From assembly GCF_001039355.2 (NCBI RefSeq), contig NW_019775429.1, positions 83,427 through 147,426 of the forward strand: 64,000 bases of DNA, in the 5' to 3' direction. The notes under the pieces were generated by a model. That model worked only from the letters and a program-made list of their open reading frames with translations, did not search any database and was not told the origin of the DNA. The DNA is from Lingula anatina. Lineage: Eukaryota > Brachiopoda > Lingulata > Lingulida > Lingulidae. This document shows, piece after piece, positions 12,453 through 22,229 of the stretch. The position numbers and the translations under genes were made by a program. Positions within the stretch are counted from its first letter, which is position 1. Each line of letters begins with the position of its first letter.

Positions 12453-15400
12453 TCAAGTATCAACTATTCACTTCAAACTGGTACTTCATGTATGTAGAGA
12501 CTTACAGCACATGCAAAGGATATAAATAGATAAAAAATAACATTAAACACAGATAAATAGATAAATGTAAACTTAGCCACTACCCTCACGATGCTATATA
12601 TATATATGATGTAGATATAATATGATATAGATATATATGATTCTTATGATACTCACAATGCTATATATAATATAATATAATAAGATATACTCGAGTCCTC
12701 ACAATGCTAATCCTTCATAACTTTCTAACTGAAACATTCCATGCTGTTTACAGTATGTTGCCATAGTTACCTGAGCTTCATCATCTTCTGAGGCAGTACT
12801 GTCTGCGATACTTTCTTTTCTTCGAGATTTGAAAATTTTTGCCAGCCCAATGCTGAATTTCTTTTCTGTAAAATCAAAACTTCATTATCAAAATAAACAG
12901 AGAAAGGCACATGGAAAACAATAGTGTGATGGTAAATAAACCCAAAGGTGTACATACTATACAGGTACCTGTTATAGAGGGTTAAAATTCTTTTTAAATG
13001 TGAGCAATTTTTAACCTCATCTTGCAGCATCACCACTCCACATCAAGTAAGCTAATGTAAAGATTACTTATAATCACATTACTCTAATTCAGTAATTTTA
13101 AATGATTATTCATGATCATTCGTTATTTTATACATACCATACCCTTAATTTTTTTTTAAATTTTTTTTGAGAAACTGTAGTGTGATTTTAATAAAAACTG
13201 GAATATTTTCTAGACAGTTCTTTAACTTAGCCATTTTCTTAATCCAAGTTAACTTTCAGACCAGTGTAGTAGCCCAAGACTGCGTTCCATCAAAAGTTTA
13301 CTCTGAGAACAATGTAGTATCACAGAGCTGACTAACCTAACTGTGGACTGGGTGTTGGGCTTGTCTTGGCAGACCCTGGTGGACTAGAGCGAGGTGAAGA
13401 CTGAGGACTTCCTTTAGGACTGGCCCTGGGACTAGCCCGGGGGCTGGGACGGGGACTCTTCTTTAATATCCCTCTCTGTGGTGCCTTGGTGTACTTGTGT
13501 GGTTTCAGTGTGTCTCCATTAGCTGTTTGTTCTGGTGGCTGAAATGATGGCAGAGATCATGTAGTAATATCATTTCACATATATTATCACAACTCTCTGG
13601 ATAATAAAGATTAAGACTGGGTTCTCATGCCTAGATCAATCCATCAATTTGGATCTATCTAACTCCCTGGGGAGTCTCACTAAATTGCTATCAACTAACC
13701 ATCTTAAATGTCTGTCAAGCCTACCAAATCAGCTAGGGGGTAAAGATATAACTACACCCTAACAGCTTTACTAGTGAGATCGACTCCTCAGGGAGATAGA
13801 TTGCTCCAAATATCTGTGGGAATGGTCCCTATGATTATCATTCAAATCCACAATCACACACACTGTTTACCGTGGAGTCTAGCTTCAACTGGACATGTCC
13901 ACCACTGTCCACTTTGCTGGCTGCAGGGGTCACTGTAAACCTGGCAGACGGCTGGCGGTGGACCTTCACGGCATTCAACATATCTCCACTGCAGGCCGCC
14001 ATTGGTCGCGTCCCCTCGGTATCGCCTTGGGACGCCCTCTTCTCCAGTTGTTCCTTGGCTCTCTTCCTCTCCTCCTCTTCCTGTTGCCGTTTATGTAATG
14101 CCTCTTCCACTGCTGCCAGGCATCGCTGTCGTCCAAGCTGAGCCTCCAGTAACAGTTCCAGCTCCAGTCTCTGTACAGACCCAAGGAGAATCATGGACTC
14201 TGGAAATATACACAACATAATGATTTGATTGTCTTCTGAATAGCATAGCATTATACTGTACACATTAAACAGAATCATGGACTCTGGAAATAAGCAATAC
14301 CTAATGTTTTGATTGTCTTTGGAATCACATAGCATTATATTACACAAAAGCTCATCAGAATATGGAAGGAAAGTGCCAAATTGAAATACATCAATACAAC
14401 CTTATAATATCATGTAAGACTGATATACTACAACATAACACTCAATAAGAAGAATACATAACAGTGCACAATATTCAGTTATTAAATCCCATATCTTGGA
14501 ATCTCACAGAATTCCTGATATGCCAGCGTTATGTTCAAGGTGTAGCAGACAGGACAAAATAAGGGCAGACAGAAGAGCTTTCATAATGTATTATGCCTTA
14601 AACAAAAAATCTTACTGGTTCAACACTGCTTCCATGGTTCCATGGTTCCATCCCTGGTTAAAACACATTACAGATTCCTGATTGGGATTTCAGGCACTTC
14701 TCCATTTGATTGGTAGGAAAGAATCAAAACTTTACCCGTGCTACCACATACGAGGGTTGATTGATAAGTAGTGAGCCTCGTGTGGAAGGGGTTAAGCAGA
14801 AATATCCCTTTTCATCCCTTCAATTCCCTGACTATTTAAAGGTGTGTAGCCGAAGTTTGGTGTCATTTGGTTAGTTTATGTCGACGAGGTAGCACTCTCA
14901 AATAAGCAAGGCAAGTGACTTTTGCAAAATGAACAAACTCTCTGAAAGAGCAGTTATTAAATATTTGCATAAGAAAGGTCTAACACCAAAGGATATCCAT
15001 ACTGATATGGTAGCAACACTAGGGAATGATGCCCCTTCATATGCCACAGTTAAAAGGTGGGTGGCCGAATATAAGCGTGGAAAAGAGAGCATTGAGGATG
15101 ATGCCCATCCTGGGAGGCCTGTCACAGTTGCCACCCCAGAAATGGACAATAAAGTCCATGATATTGTGATGACCGACAGGCGTGTTACAGAAAGATATGT
15201 AGCCAGTAAAACTGGCATTTCATAGGAAAGAGTACATTCCATTCTTACAGATGATCTTGAAATGAAATAGCTCTCAGTAAGATGGGTACCACGACTTCTG
15301 ACAGTTGATCAGAAACACATCAGTCGGACTTTGTCTGCAAATCAACGAGTGTGGCTTTGAACTGAAAGAACATCCACCTTTTTCGCCTGATCTTGCTCCC

Positions 15401-15836
15401 TCTGACTATTATCTATTTCCCAAATTGAAAAAGGCCATTTCAGGTACTCACTTTGTGTCAGATTATGACATCATACGTGAAGTGGAGGGGTTTCTGAACG
15501 GCCAAGAGAAGGGCTTCTATAAAAGTGGCATAGAGGCTCTCAAAACTCGCTGCCAAAAGTGTATTGATACTCAAGGAGACTATGTTGAAAAATGAAGAAA
15601 AATACTTGTAAAACGTGTACCCCTTCTATATGAGGCTCACTACTTATCAATCAACCCTCGTATGTCTGTGTACTTTACCTGGGGCATCCACCAATGGGAA
15701 TGTCCTTAACTTGGATGTCTCCAATAGATTCTTCACATCCTGGTATGTGGCGATATAGCTGATAAACCTGATGTCACGGATCATGAAGTCCTCCACAAAC
15801 ACATTGTAAGTGCTGCAAAGACACCAGACATTAAAA

Positions 15837-15881
<45 letters not shown>

Positions 15882-17340
15882 GAGAATTAAGTCAATACAC
15901 CATGAAAAAGTGCTCCACCCATGGCAGCTGCCCGTGGGGAGCTATATATATATCACATGAAGTCCTTCTCAAGTACATAATATGGACTGTAAGAAGGATA
16001 TGATTACACATTTGACATGGATTACTGCACGTACAGAAAAATGTTTTGTACTGAAAGTATTACCTGGACTTGGTGGGGATGATATGACATATTACTTGGA
16101 CTTGGTAGGGATGATATCACATATTGCCTGGACTTGGTGGGGATGATATCACATATTACCTGGACTTGGTGGGGATGATATCACACATTACTTGGACTTG
16201 GTGGGGATGGTGTCACATATTACCTGGACTTGGTAGGGATGATATCACATATTACCTGGACTTGGTGGGGATGATATCACATATTACCTGGACTTGGTGG
16301 GGATGATATCACATATTACCTGGACTTGGTAGGGATGATATCACATATTACCTGGACTTGGTAGGGATGATATCACATATTACCTGGACTTGGTGGGGAT
16401 GATATCACATATTACCTGGACTTGGTGGGGATGATATCACATATTACCTGGACTTGGTGGGGATGATATCACATATTACCTGGACTTGGTGGGGATGATA
16501 TCACATATTACCTGGACTTGGTGGGGATGATATCACATATTACCTGGACTTGGTGGGGATGATATCACATATTACCTGGACTTGGTAGGGATGATATCAC
16601 ATATTACCTGGACTTGGTAGGGATGATATCACATATTACCTAGACTTGGTAGGGATGATATCACATATTACCTGGACTTGGTGGGGATGATATCACATAT
16701 TACCTGGACTTGGTGGGGATGATATCACATATTACCTGGACTTGGTGGGGATTATATCACTTATTACCTGGACTTGGTGGGGATTATATCGGGCAGGTAA
16801 GGCAGCCTTTTGATCTGGATGATGCTGTCATAAATGGACGGCTGGAGACTGTGGGCTACTGCATTGGCTATCAACACTGCTATCTGGAGTATACAAATGA
16901 TATATAGAAAATGTAAAATAAGTGTTGGTTTAATAAAATTGATTAAATATATTAAAATTTTTCAAAGACCAACAATCTTGTCAGCAGGTAGAATGTGGGA
17001 TATCTGTCCCGTTAGCTCAAACACTATCACATTTGTCAAACAATCAGTTGTCTTACCACAGCAGGTAGAATGTGGGATATCTGTCCCGTTAGCTCAAACA
17101 CTATCACATTTGTCAAACAATCAGTTGTCTTACCACAGCAGGTAGAATGTGGGATATCTGTTCCGTTAGCTCGAACACTATCACATTTGTCAAACAATCA
17201 GTTGTCTTACCACAGCAGGTAGAATGTGGGATATCTGTCCCATCAGCTCAAACACTATCACATTTATCAAACAATCAGTTGTCTTACCACAGCAGGTAGA
17301 ATGTGGGATATCTGTCCCGTTAGCTCAAACACTATCACAT
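4134..17340 (-). CDS. CLCN2: ClC-2-type voltage-gated chloride channel, C-terminal half (partial gene)
   Basis: ClC channels are homodimeric membrane Cl- channels; the cytoplasmic tail carries two CBS domains that control gating. Exons in transcript order, with consistent phases: partial exon ending about 17285-17340 ([14 protein letters not shown], end of the pore domain), 16768-16883 ([20 protein letters not shown]), 15679-15812 (CBS1, [13 protein letters not shown]), 13871-14199 (CBS1 end [15 protein letters not shown], then a charged coiled stretch), 13337-13538 (Ser/Pro repeats, [14 protein letters not shown]), 12771-12865, possibly 9935-10000, 8500-8589, 7055-7090 (12 codons), 5041-5145 ([20 protein letters not shown]), 4621-4707 (CBS2, [20 protein letters not shown]), 4134-4253 (terminal). 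The transmembrane exons before FELTGQIS are not found to the right, so the gene is truncated here by rearrangement, assembly error or real loss. The CLCN1/2 subgroup is clear from these motifs. CLCN2 versus another member of the subgroup is a guess. Confidence 0.85.
4512..4573 (-). pseudogene. partial duplicate of CBS2 exon 3' part with its donor site
   Basis: A 109-bp tandem duplication copies the last about 60 nt of exon 4621-4707 plus GTAAACAC donor and following intron. The copy lacks the acceptor and the exon start, so it sits inside the next intron as a decoy 5' splice site. Confidence 0.8.
5165..5545. repeat. minisatellite, 42-bp unit, about 4 full and several decayed copies
   Basis: Unit contains TGTCACACTATGTCCAAA and CCACACCACTGTCAAAAC. 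It starts about 20 bp upstream, in gene sense, of the acceptor of ClC exon 5041-5145. Confidence 0.85.
5546..7054. other. ClC intron: one MITE, otherwise no feature
   Basis: Apart from the MITE at 5783-6044, the intron between exons 7055-7090 and 5041-5145 shows no conserved coding exon, RNA gene or recognisable element. Confidence 0.5.
5783..6044. mobile_element. MITE of the GGCGGANCCAG...CTGCCACTG family
   Basis: The left end AGGGCGGAGCCAGAATT and right end TTAATATCTGCCACTG form imperfect terminal inverted repeats. The inside has G-rich and C-rich arms and the core TTCTAATTTCAAGAG. A second copy is at 19371-19632 and a truncated one near 56455. It has no coding capacity. Confidence 0.6.
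7091..8499. other. ClC intron with TGACCT-rich patch
   Basis: No exon is recognised between 7090 and 8500. At 8140-8245 there is a run of TGACC(T/C) half-sites separated by CT-rich spacers. Confidence 0.4.
9113..9362. mobile_element. foldback MITE, family shared with 13613-13832
   Basis: The inner arms AAGCAGCTTAGATGTCTGGC and its inverted partner AGACATCTAAGCTGCTTA flank a spacer with CCCCCTAACAGC. The outer parts match GATCGAACTATCTCC and its reverse. A related copy lies in another intron of the same gene. Confidence 0.65.
9935..10000 (-). CDS. possible extra ClC exon (66 bp, phase 0/0)
   Basis: The frame [20 protein letters not shown] is acidic and would fit, in phase, between exons 12771-12865 and 8500-8589 in the variable linker between CBS1 and CBS2. 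The acceptor lacks a good pyrimidine tract and the donor is GAG|GTCAGC, so it may be alternative or not used. Confidence 0.3.
11020..11232. repeat. 140-bp direct repeat with nuclear-receptor-like half-sites
   Basis: GTAGGTCAAATGTCAATTTC and GTAGGTCAAAGGTCAATTTC head two consecutive copies; the second runs into the gap. The same sequence recurs near 24495-24610 inside the foldback element. Confidence 0.65.
11233..11560. other. assembly gap (Ns)
   Basis: 328 undetermined bases between a 140-bp direct repeat and a 97-bp tandem array, so the gap is probably unresolved repeat. Confidence 0.99.
11561..11838. repeat. 97-bp minisatellite, about 3 copies after the gap
   Basis: Unit contains CACACTAACTGTTGTAATGA, GTTGACAAGCCTG and ACAGGTATGTTGACC. 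A further copy at 12219-12318 is separated from the array by about 380 bp of other repeat sequence. Confidence 0.85.
12383..12451. repeat. (TA)n microsatellite
   Basis: Uninterrupted TA dinucleotides. Similar runs are at 15841-15879 and 50371-50419. Confidence 0.95.
13613..13832. mobile_element. foldback MITE, second copy
   Basis: Shares ATGCCTAGAT, CTCCCTGGGGAGTCTCACTA, AATTGCTATCAACTAA, TTAAATGTCTGTC and CCCTAACAGC with 9113-9362, in the same order, with inverted halves. Confidence 0.6.
14271..14346 (-). pseudogene. duplicate of a ClC 3' splice site and exon start
   Basis: An 84-bp tandem duplication repeats AGAATCATGGACTCTGGAAA (plus strand), that is, the acceptor and first 14 nt of exon 13871-14199, upstream of the real acceptor. 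The copy diverges from the exon right after AGTCCATGATTCT. Confidence 0.75.
14751..15660 (+). mobile_element. internally deleted mariner-type transposon
   Basis: Terminal inverted repeats of 29 identical bases (beginning CGAGGGTTGATTGATAAG) are flanked by TA on both sides (14749-14750 and 15661-15662), as expected for Tc1/mariner insertion. The 910-bp length is shorter than an autonomous mariner of about 1.3 kb. It sits in a ClC intron, in the opposite orientation to the gene. Confidence 0.9.
14929..15594 (+). pseudogene. mariner transposase, disrupted
   Basis: The N-terminal frame (14929-15225) holds the mariner paired-like DNA-binding region, with [10 protein letters not shown] and a GRPVTV linker, ending at a stop. 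A second piece follows ([17 protein letters not shown], about 15294-15345), then a junction to the C-terminal frame 15345-15594 with [17 protein letters not shown], the motif holding the last catalytic Asp of DD34D enzymes. The part with the first two catalytic Asp residues is deleted, so the enzyme is inactive. Any mobility would need a helper transposase. Confidence 0.9.
15841..15879. repeat. (TA)n microsatellite
   Basis: A TA dinucleotide run lying just upstream, in gene sense, of the acceptor of ClC exon 15679-15812. Confidence 0.95.
16061..16792 (-). repeat. 32-bp minisatellite of exon end plus 5' splice site, about 23 units
   Basis: In gene sense each unit reads ATCATCCCCACCAAGTCCAG followed by GTAATATGTGAT. 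The first unit is the real 3' end of exon 16768-16883 and its donor; all others lie inside the intron. Units are nearly identical. Since 32 is not a multiple of 3 and the codon after the first junction is TAA, only the first donor keeps the frame to exon 15679-15812. Confidence 0.95.
16980..17340 (-). repeat. 77-bp minisatellite of exon end plus 5' splice site, 5 units
   Basis: In gene sense each unit carries GTGATAGTGTTTGAGCTAAC to CTACCTGCTGTG (coding [17 protein letters not shown]), the donor GTAAGACA and a short intron piece. The next exon (IAVLIANAV) joins in phase 0. The rightmost unit loses homology right before GTGATAG, so the exon's own 5' part is absent. Confidence 0.9.
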
Positions 17341-18500
17341 ACATGTATATCAACATATAATTCAATCACAGTGACACAGATATTTACATATAATTCAATC
17401 ACAGTGACACAGATATTAACATATCCAGCAAATGACATGCTCTACAACTCAGACACTGTAGGCTCAGTTAAAATGAATGTCACAATAATAAAACAGACAA
17501 ATGATGAAAACTAAATGTGCAATCACCTCATCCCTCCTGTGAATTGCTTATTTAAGCGACTGACCCTTTTCCAGTGACTTGCCCTTTTACTAAATCACCC
17601 TCTTAGTACATAACTCTTCGAATGACAAGCCTTCAAATTGGCTCCGCCTTCTCCAGCGTTGTCATTTCCCTGGAGTGAACTGTGTCTTTAGCATTAGGCT
17701 GCGAAGCCGCGAGATCCCGCTACGGCCATTATTATTATTATTATGGTTTTATAACGATTTAATTTGGCAACTTTTTTTGCCTATCACACTGTAGAAAATG
17801 AGTGGATACACTATACAAGTATGTTAAATACATGTAGATGTAAAGATCGACCATCGCCATGATTTTGAGGTCATACTTAAGGTCCAACATTTTTCTCGAG
17901 TGAACGTTTAATTTTTTGTTATTTCTGTGTGTGTGTGTGTTTTGTGTCATTCATGTGTATAAACAAGTTTCCTACATATTTGGAAACAATTCAACTGATA
18001 AAGCTATGACTTACTGTAGAAAATCTCTGGTTCTGGGTCCGGGATGGTGTCAACTAATGACGTTTTTCGGTTAAAAAAAAGAAAATTGAACAAAATTGGA
18101 CTAAAACTAAACTATTCTTTGCTTATTTGAACACGTTGATTACAAAAGCTACTGTAATGTAGTAAAGAAATCAGCCACTGTAAAATTACTGTACAATTAG
18201 CATGCACAGCAGGGGTGTAACCAGGCATACGCGTGGATGCACTGTGCGTACAATTTTTTGAGCCAACCATGATATTATTCTCCATAAATTCAGTATATTT
18301 TTCACGGAATATAAGCGTACCTGGGAACTTTCAAAATCTGTGTGTACAATTTTAAGTGGTCTGGTTATGCCCCTGCACAGTACAATTTATGGCGTTTTAA
18401 AACAATATTTTGTGTACATATACTGTACTTGTGAAATACACCCTTTAACAGTATTTTAGAGTGAAGATGAACATGTACAGTTACAAAATCTTGGCACACA

Positions 18501-18570
<70 letters not shown>

Positions 18571-19370
18571 TAGTACTCACACAGAGAGAAAAAAAGAGGG
18601 AGATATAGAGGGGGAAAGGGAGAGAGTAAGAGAGATGGAGAGAAACAGATAGGGAGAGAGGCGAGGGTGGAGAAGAACCAAACATGCAGGCTACTTCCCT
18701 CTGGTAACGTGTATGTCGTTTTTTTATTCTTTTTGTTTAATATCCCAGTTTCATTACTGAAGACTACGCACAGTTTACCCTCATCCTGTATTTCTCAATT
18801 AAACCAATGAAACTCAAGATCTCCCCACAATTGAATGCAAACCTTCACCAAAATGTAAATGGTAATGAAGCATAAGAGAATACAAGATCGAGAGCCTGTT
18901 TAATTTGTAATGATTTCTTTCCTTCCTTTGAACCACCCTTGTCAAATTTTGTGAAAACTGTTTTACAATATGTTGTCCAGATAACCGATACCGCTGAGAG
19001 CAAAATCTGCGTTGTTAGAGGGGATATTTCAATAAATCGCACGGAGATGGCTTTCTAACGTCACTACCACCTAAGATAACTCTCTTAAGCGAGAAATCAT
19101 ATTCGTGGAAATAATTTCCCTCAGATCTGAAAACACAATAATAAAGTTTAATAAAACGTAACAAGAAATACATTGTTGCCCAAAAATGTTGATACACTTT
19201 GCCATTGAATATAACGAATACTCCATGTCTGTCTTAATCCATTACTTATATAAATGCTACGCTAATCGTTGTATCATCTTGTCACCTGCAGCTGCTAAAT
19301 GAGCGGTATAAATCAAGAGTCAAACTCTGGAAACTAGCATAATATAATTAAGAAAGAATATGGGTGTCGG
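17341..19370. other. intergenic repeats; no gene recognised
   Basis: Holds a 2-copy short repeat (17350-17422), a TTA run near 17737, a compound TG/AG microsatellite (18507-18570) and unique AT-rich sequence. No ClC pore exons are visible, although the gene should continue here. Confidence 0.5.
18507..18570. repeat. compound (TG)n-(AG)n microsatellite
   Basis: About 20 TG repeats run directly into about 10 AG repeats. Open frames in both directions here are artefacts of the repeat. Confidence 0.95.
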
Positions 19371-19632
19371 ACAGAGGCGGACCCAGGATTTTTGAGGGGG
19401 GGGGCGCGGATGCAATGCCGACGCCCCCCCCTTTTGGCCTGGGGCCCGGGGCCCGCAGAGGAGACCGGAAAATTTTTAGTATTTTAGAGGGCGAACGGTG
19501 CCATTTGGTACGGTTGACAACTATGATTCAGCTTGTCAAAATTCTAATTTCAAGAGAGGACCATTGATTTGATGTTTTCCAGGAATCGGAGGGGGTCAGG
19601 AACCACTTGAAACCCCTTAAATCCGCTACTGT
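19371..19632. mobile_element. MITE, second copy of the 5783-6044 family
   Basis: Ends ACAGAGGCGGACCCAGG and TTAAATCCGCTACTGT are inverted repeats. The core TTCTAATTTCAAGAG matches the copy at 5783. A further interior fragment (GGCAAACGGTGCCGTTTGG) occurs at 19815-19833. Confidence 0.7.
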
Positions 19633-19845
19633 TTACCGTACAACTTTGCCGAGTTCTTACAGGTTATTCGTCCTGGGGGAGGGGTATTCCCTTTCACAGG
19701 CCCCAAGGCACCCAAATGTCAGGTGGCAATCTTACGTGATTGTTTTTTTTTTTTAGGAATGACAAGCCTCCGATAAGAAGCCGACTCTCGGCCTCCATGG
19801 AGTGTTTTGGAGGGCAAACGGTGCCGTTTGGTACGGTTTACAACT

Positions 19846-20040
19846 ATGACCGCATTTACAACGAGTTGAGCCAGGCTTTACAAATCCTGGGGACTAAATA
19901 TGGTGGACATACATGAAAAAAAACCCGCCTATTCTTTTAATAGTCTCTTCGCCTCTCCATGCGTCGTCCCTGCGGTGGTACAGTCATTAAATTTCGGCTC
20001 CATTGGGACGACACAAATGCATAGGGCTAACCACAGATGT
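19846..20040. mobile_element. half of a GACCGCATT-ended foldback element
   Basis: Starts GACCGCATTTACAACGAGTT and contains CCAGGCTTTACAAATCCTG and GGCTCCATTGGGACGAC. The opposite half type, inverted, is found at 37140-37796. Confidence 0.5.
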
Positions 20041-20305
20041 TATTTATTTACCCACATTAAATCAGTTATTTAGAGAGGTTTTTACATTTAACTATCTGTT
20101 GTCAGTATTTTACAATCCAATATTTACAACTACTTTACAAGTACTAAAGTGTCTCCGTTAAGTAATGTTAGTATTTTTAATCCAATATTTATAAGTACTC
20201 TAAAGTGCTCTAGAATGTCTTAATTAAGTATTTTGAATATTTTCAATTCAATAATTACAAGATCTAGAGTGTCTCTATTAAGTACTATCAGTATTTTCAG
20301 TTATA

Positions 20306-20610
20306 GGCCCCATGCTGATCAATAAGAGCTGAGTACTAGCTAGGCCGCGACCTAAATATGGCGGACCTACATGAAAGGGGGGCCTGTAATGGTCTCTCCG
20401 CATGTCACATGCCTACCTACACATCGTCCCTACAGGGGCAAAGTAATTTAATCTCGGCTCAATTCAAGCGGTCGAAGGACGACGTATGGGGAGCCGTGTG
20501 AAAGGTGAAGACACCATTACAGGACTAAGCCTCCTTCCTTTCATGTAGGTCTGCCATATTTAGGTCGGGGCCTAGCTAACACTCAGCTCTTCTTGATCTG
20601 AATGGGGCCA
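20306..20610. mobile_element. palindromic MITE of about 305 bp
   Basis: The left arm GGCCCCATGCTGATCA...GACCTAAATATGGCGGACC is mirrored by GTCTGCCATATTTAGGTC...GATCTGAATGGGGCC. Internal ACGACGTATGGGG resembles the related copies at 37140 and 54576-54862. Confidence 0.75.
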
Positions 20611-20958
20611 TATGTTCACAAGTGTTCACTACGTAAGTGTCAACATTATGTATGTCATTATTCTTAGCTAAATATTTACAAGTACTGGTATGTCTTCACT
20701 GGCTCTGATGACAACACAAATAATGCCCTCAGTATGAAATGTAGGAAATATTTATATTGCATCAAGGGATGTCTCATTGTAGATTTTCAGAGGGCTTGCT
20801 TAATATCACTAGAAACAGAAAGTCACTTTATTTATCTGATGATAATATCTAAGGCATCCAAGTAATATGGTGGAAATACACCATAGGTTCCTAGTCCACG
20901 GTGACCCAAACAACACAAAAAATCTTGACACATACTATCAATCACTGCACATGTAATT

Positions 20959-22201
20959 TTAATGTGGTCCAATAGGGTTTTCACCTGTAGCAGGTGTGGG
21001 GGGAGCTGCCATTCCTATCAACAACGGCTCTTCACAAGAAAGCCCATCTCCTCCAAGTTTCTGTAATTCATCCTCTACATCCTGGTAGCTAACTTCTAGT
21101 TCATCTGCCAGATGCCAAAGACCAGAATCCCTGAATGCAGCTTTTAAATGTTTAATTGGTTCTTTTTTAGGACTGGTTGCCAGGAGTGCTTTGAACAAAT
21201 CTCTTCAAGCATCTTGTGGATTTCTCTTTGCATCATTTTTAAGCTTTGTTGTCTCCTCATCTGGTATTACATGAAACTGATACAGGTGATCTAAAACTCT
21301 TCCTATATAAATGGAAAGTTCCTCAGCAAAGTCAACCACTTTCTCCCTCAGTTTGTTGTACTCCATTTCGCTCAGAAGTCCTTCCTAGAAGAGAAATATA
21401 ATAAGCCACATTTACAACTTCTATTCCTTCAAACCATGATGCTGTGTAAATGACTTTCAAATGGCAATACATTGAGTACTGGTAATCTTAAACAGCCAAA
21501 CCATTGTCTCATGCATTTAGTTCCAGCTTTTACTCTTTCACTTGGAATATGAAGAAATGAAAAATTTGTTGAATTAAATTAAGATACTGCAGAGAAAGGG
21601 AATATTTTAAATGTGGAATAAATTGTTTTGGAGTCAAATCATATATTGTCATTTTAATATTTAAAAGACTGGTTACTTTATTGGATCATATTTTAGACCA
21701 TATTGTCAATTACCTTGACTTCATCAATGGGTTTCCCGTTCTTCTGATAGTCTGAGGGTCACCCTGGTCTTGATCCCCAGCAGCCACAGGATCCTGTTGT
21801 TGGGGTAAAGGTGGGAAGTCATGGCCTGATTTCCTTGTTTGAAAGTGGACACCACCCTGTTCCCCCAGGTGGTGGTCAGTGACTGGTCCCTGAGGTAGTC
21901 TGCTTTCCTGTCCTTCTTGGCGTTGATTTGGTCCTGTTGACTCTCCAGGTAGTGTCTGAGATTGGAAATTGCCTTGTTGCAACCACTGGCTGCCAGTGTT
22001 GGATTGAATCCTAGGTTGATTCTGTTGGTATGGGCCTTGCTGGTAATACTGCTGGTTTGGTCTCAACTGAAAGTGGTTGCCACCATGCCTCTGCAGTTCC
22101 ACACCTGGCAATGGGTGTGAACTCCTTTGTGGAACAGATCTCACAGTTTTTGCACCACCAGAATAGCTACCAAGATTGTATAAGTCCATAGGGGGGGCAA
22201 C
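20959..22201 (-). pseudogene. CARD-domain gene, broken or misassembled
   Basis: Exon A (21714-22201) encodes a Gln/Pro-rich linker (QQYYQQGPYQQNQPRIQ). Exon B (20959-21384, stop TAA) encodes a death-fold region that I read as a CARD: EELSIYIGRVLDHLYQFHVI, then KNDAKRNPQDA, DLFKALL and FRDSGLWHLADELE. CARDs bind other CARDs in apoptosis and innate signalling complexes. An in-frame TGA at 21205-21207 splits the CARD; it would be Arg as CGA, a likely CpG transition. Exon A ends in phase 2 while exon B needs phase 0, so joining them breaks the frame unless an exon is missing. No other exons are recognised. It could be a pseudogene, or a real gene with sequence errors. Confidence 0.55.
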
Positions 22202-22229
22202 CTGAAAAATATAACAAGAAGTAAACATT

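Larger units (their letters stand above)
8590..12770. other. large ClC intron with repeats and an assembly gap
   Basis: Contents: a palindromic MITE at 9113-9362, a possible short exon at 9935-10000, direct repeats 11020-11232 running into a gap (11233-11560), a 97-bp minisatellite (11561-11838, with one separated copy at 12219-12318), and a long TA run (12383-12451). No other coding exon was found. Confidence 0.5.

Noticed and set aside
13872-14220. Plus-strand and alternative-frame open frames
   Set aside because: They are antisense or shifted readings of the ClC CBS1/linker exon 13871-14199, which has matching splice sites and homology.
16061-16792. CRISPR-like regular repeat array
   Set aside because: Units are contiguous with no unique spacers, the genome is animal, and the unit is explained by the exon end and donor site.
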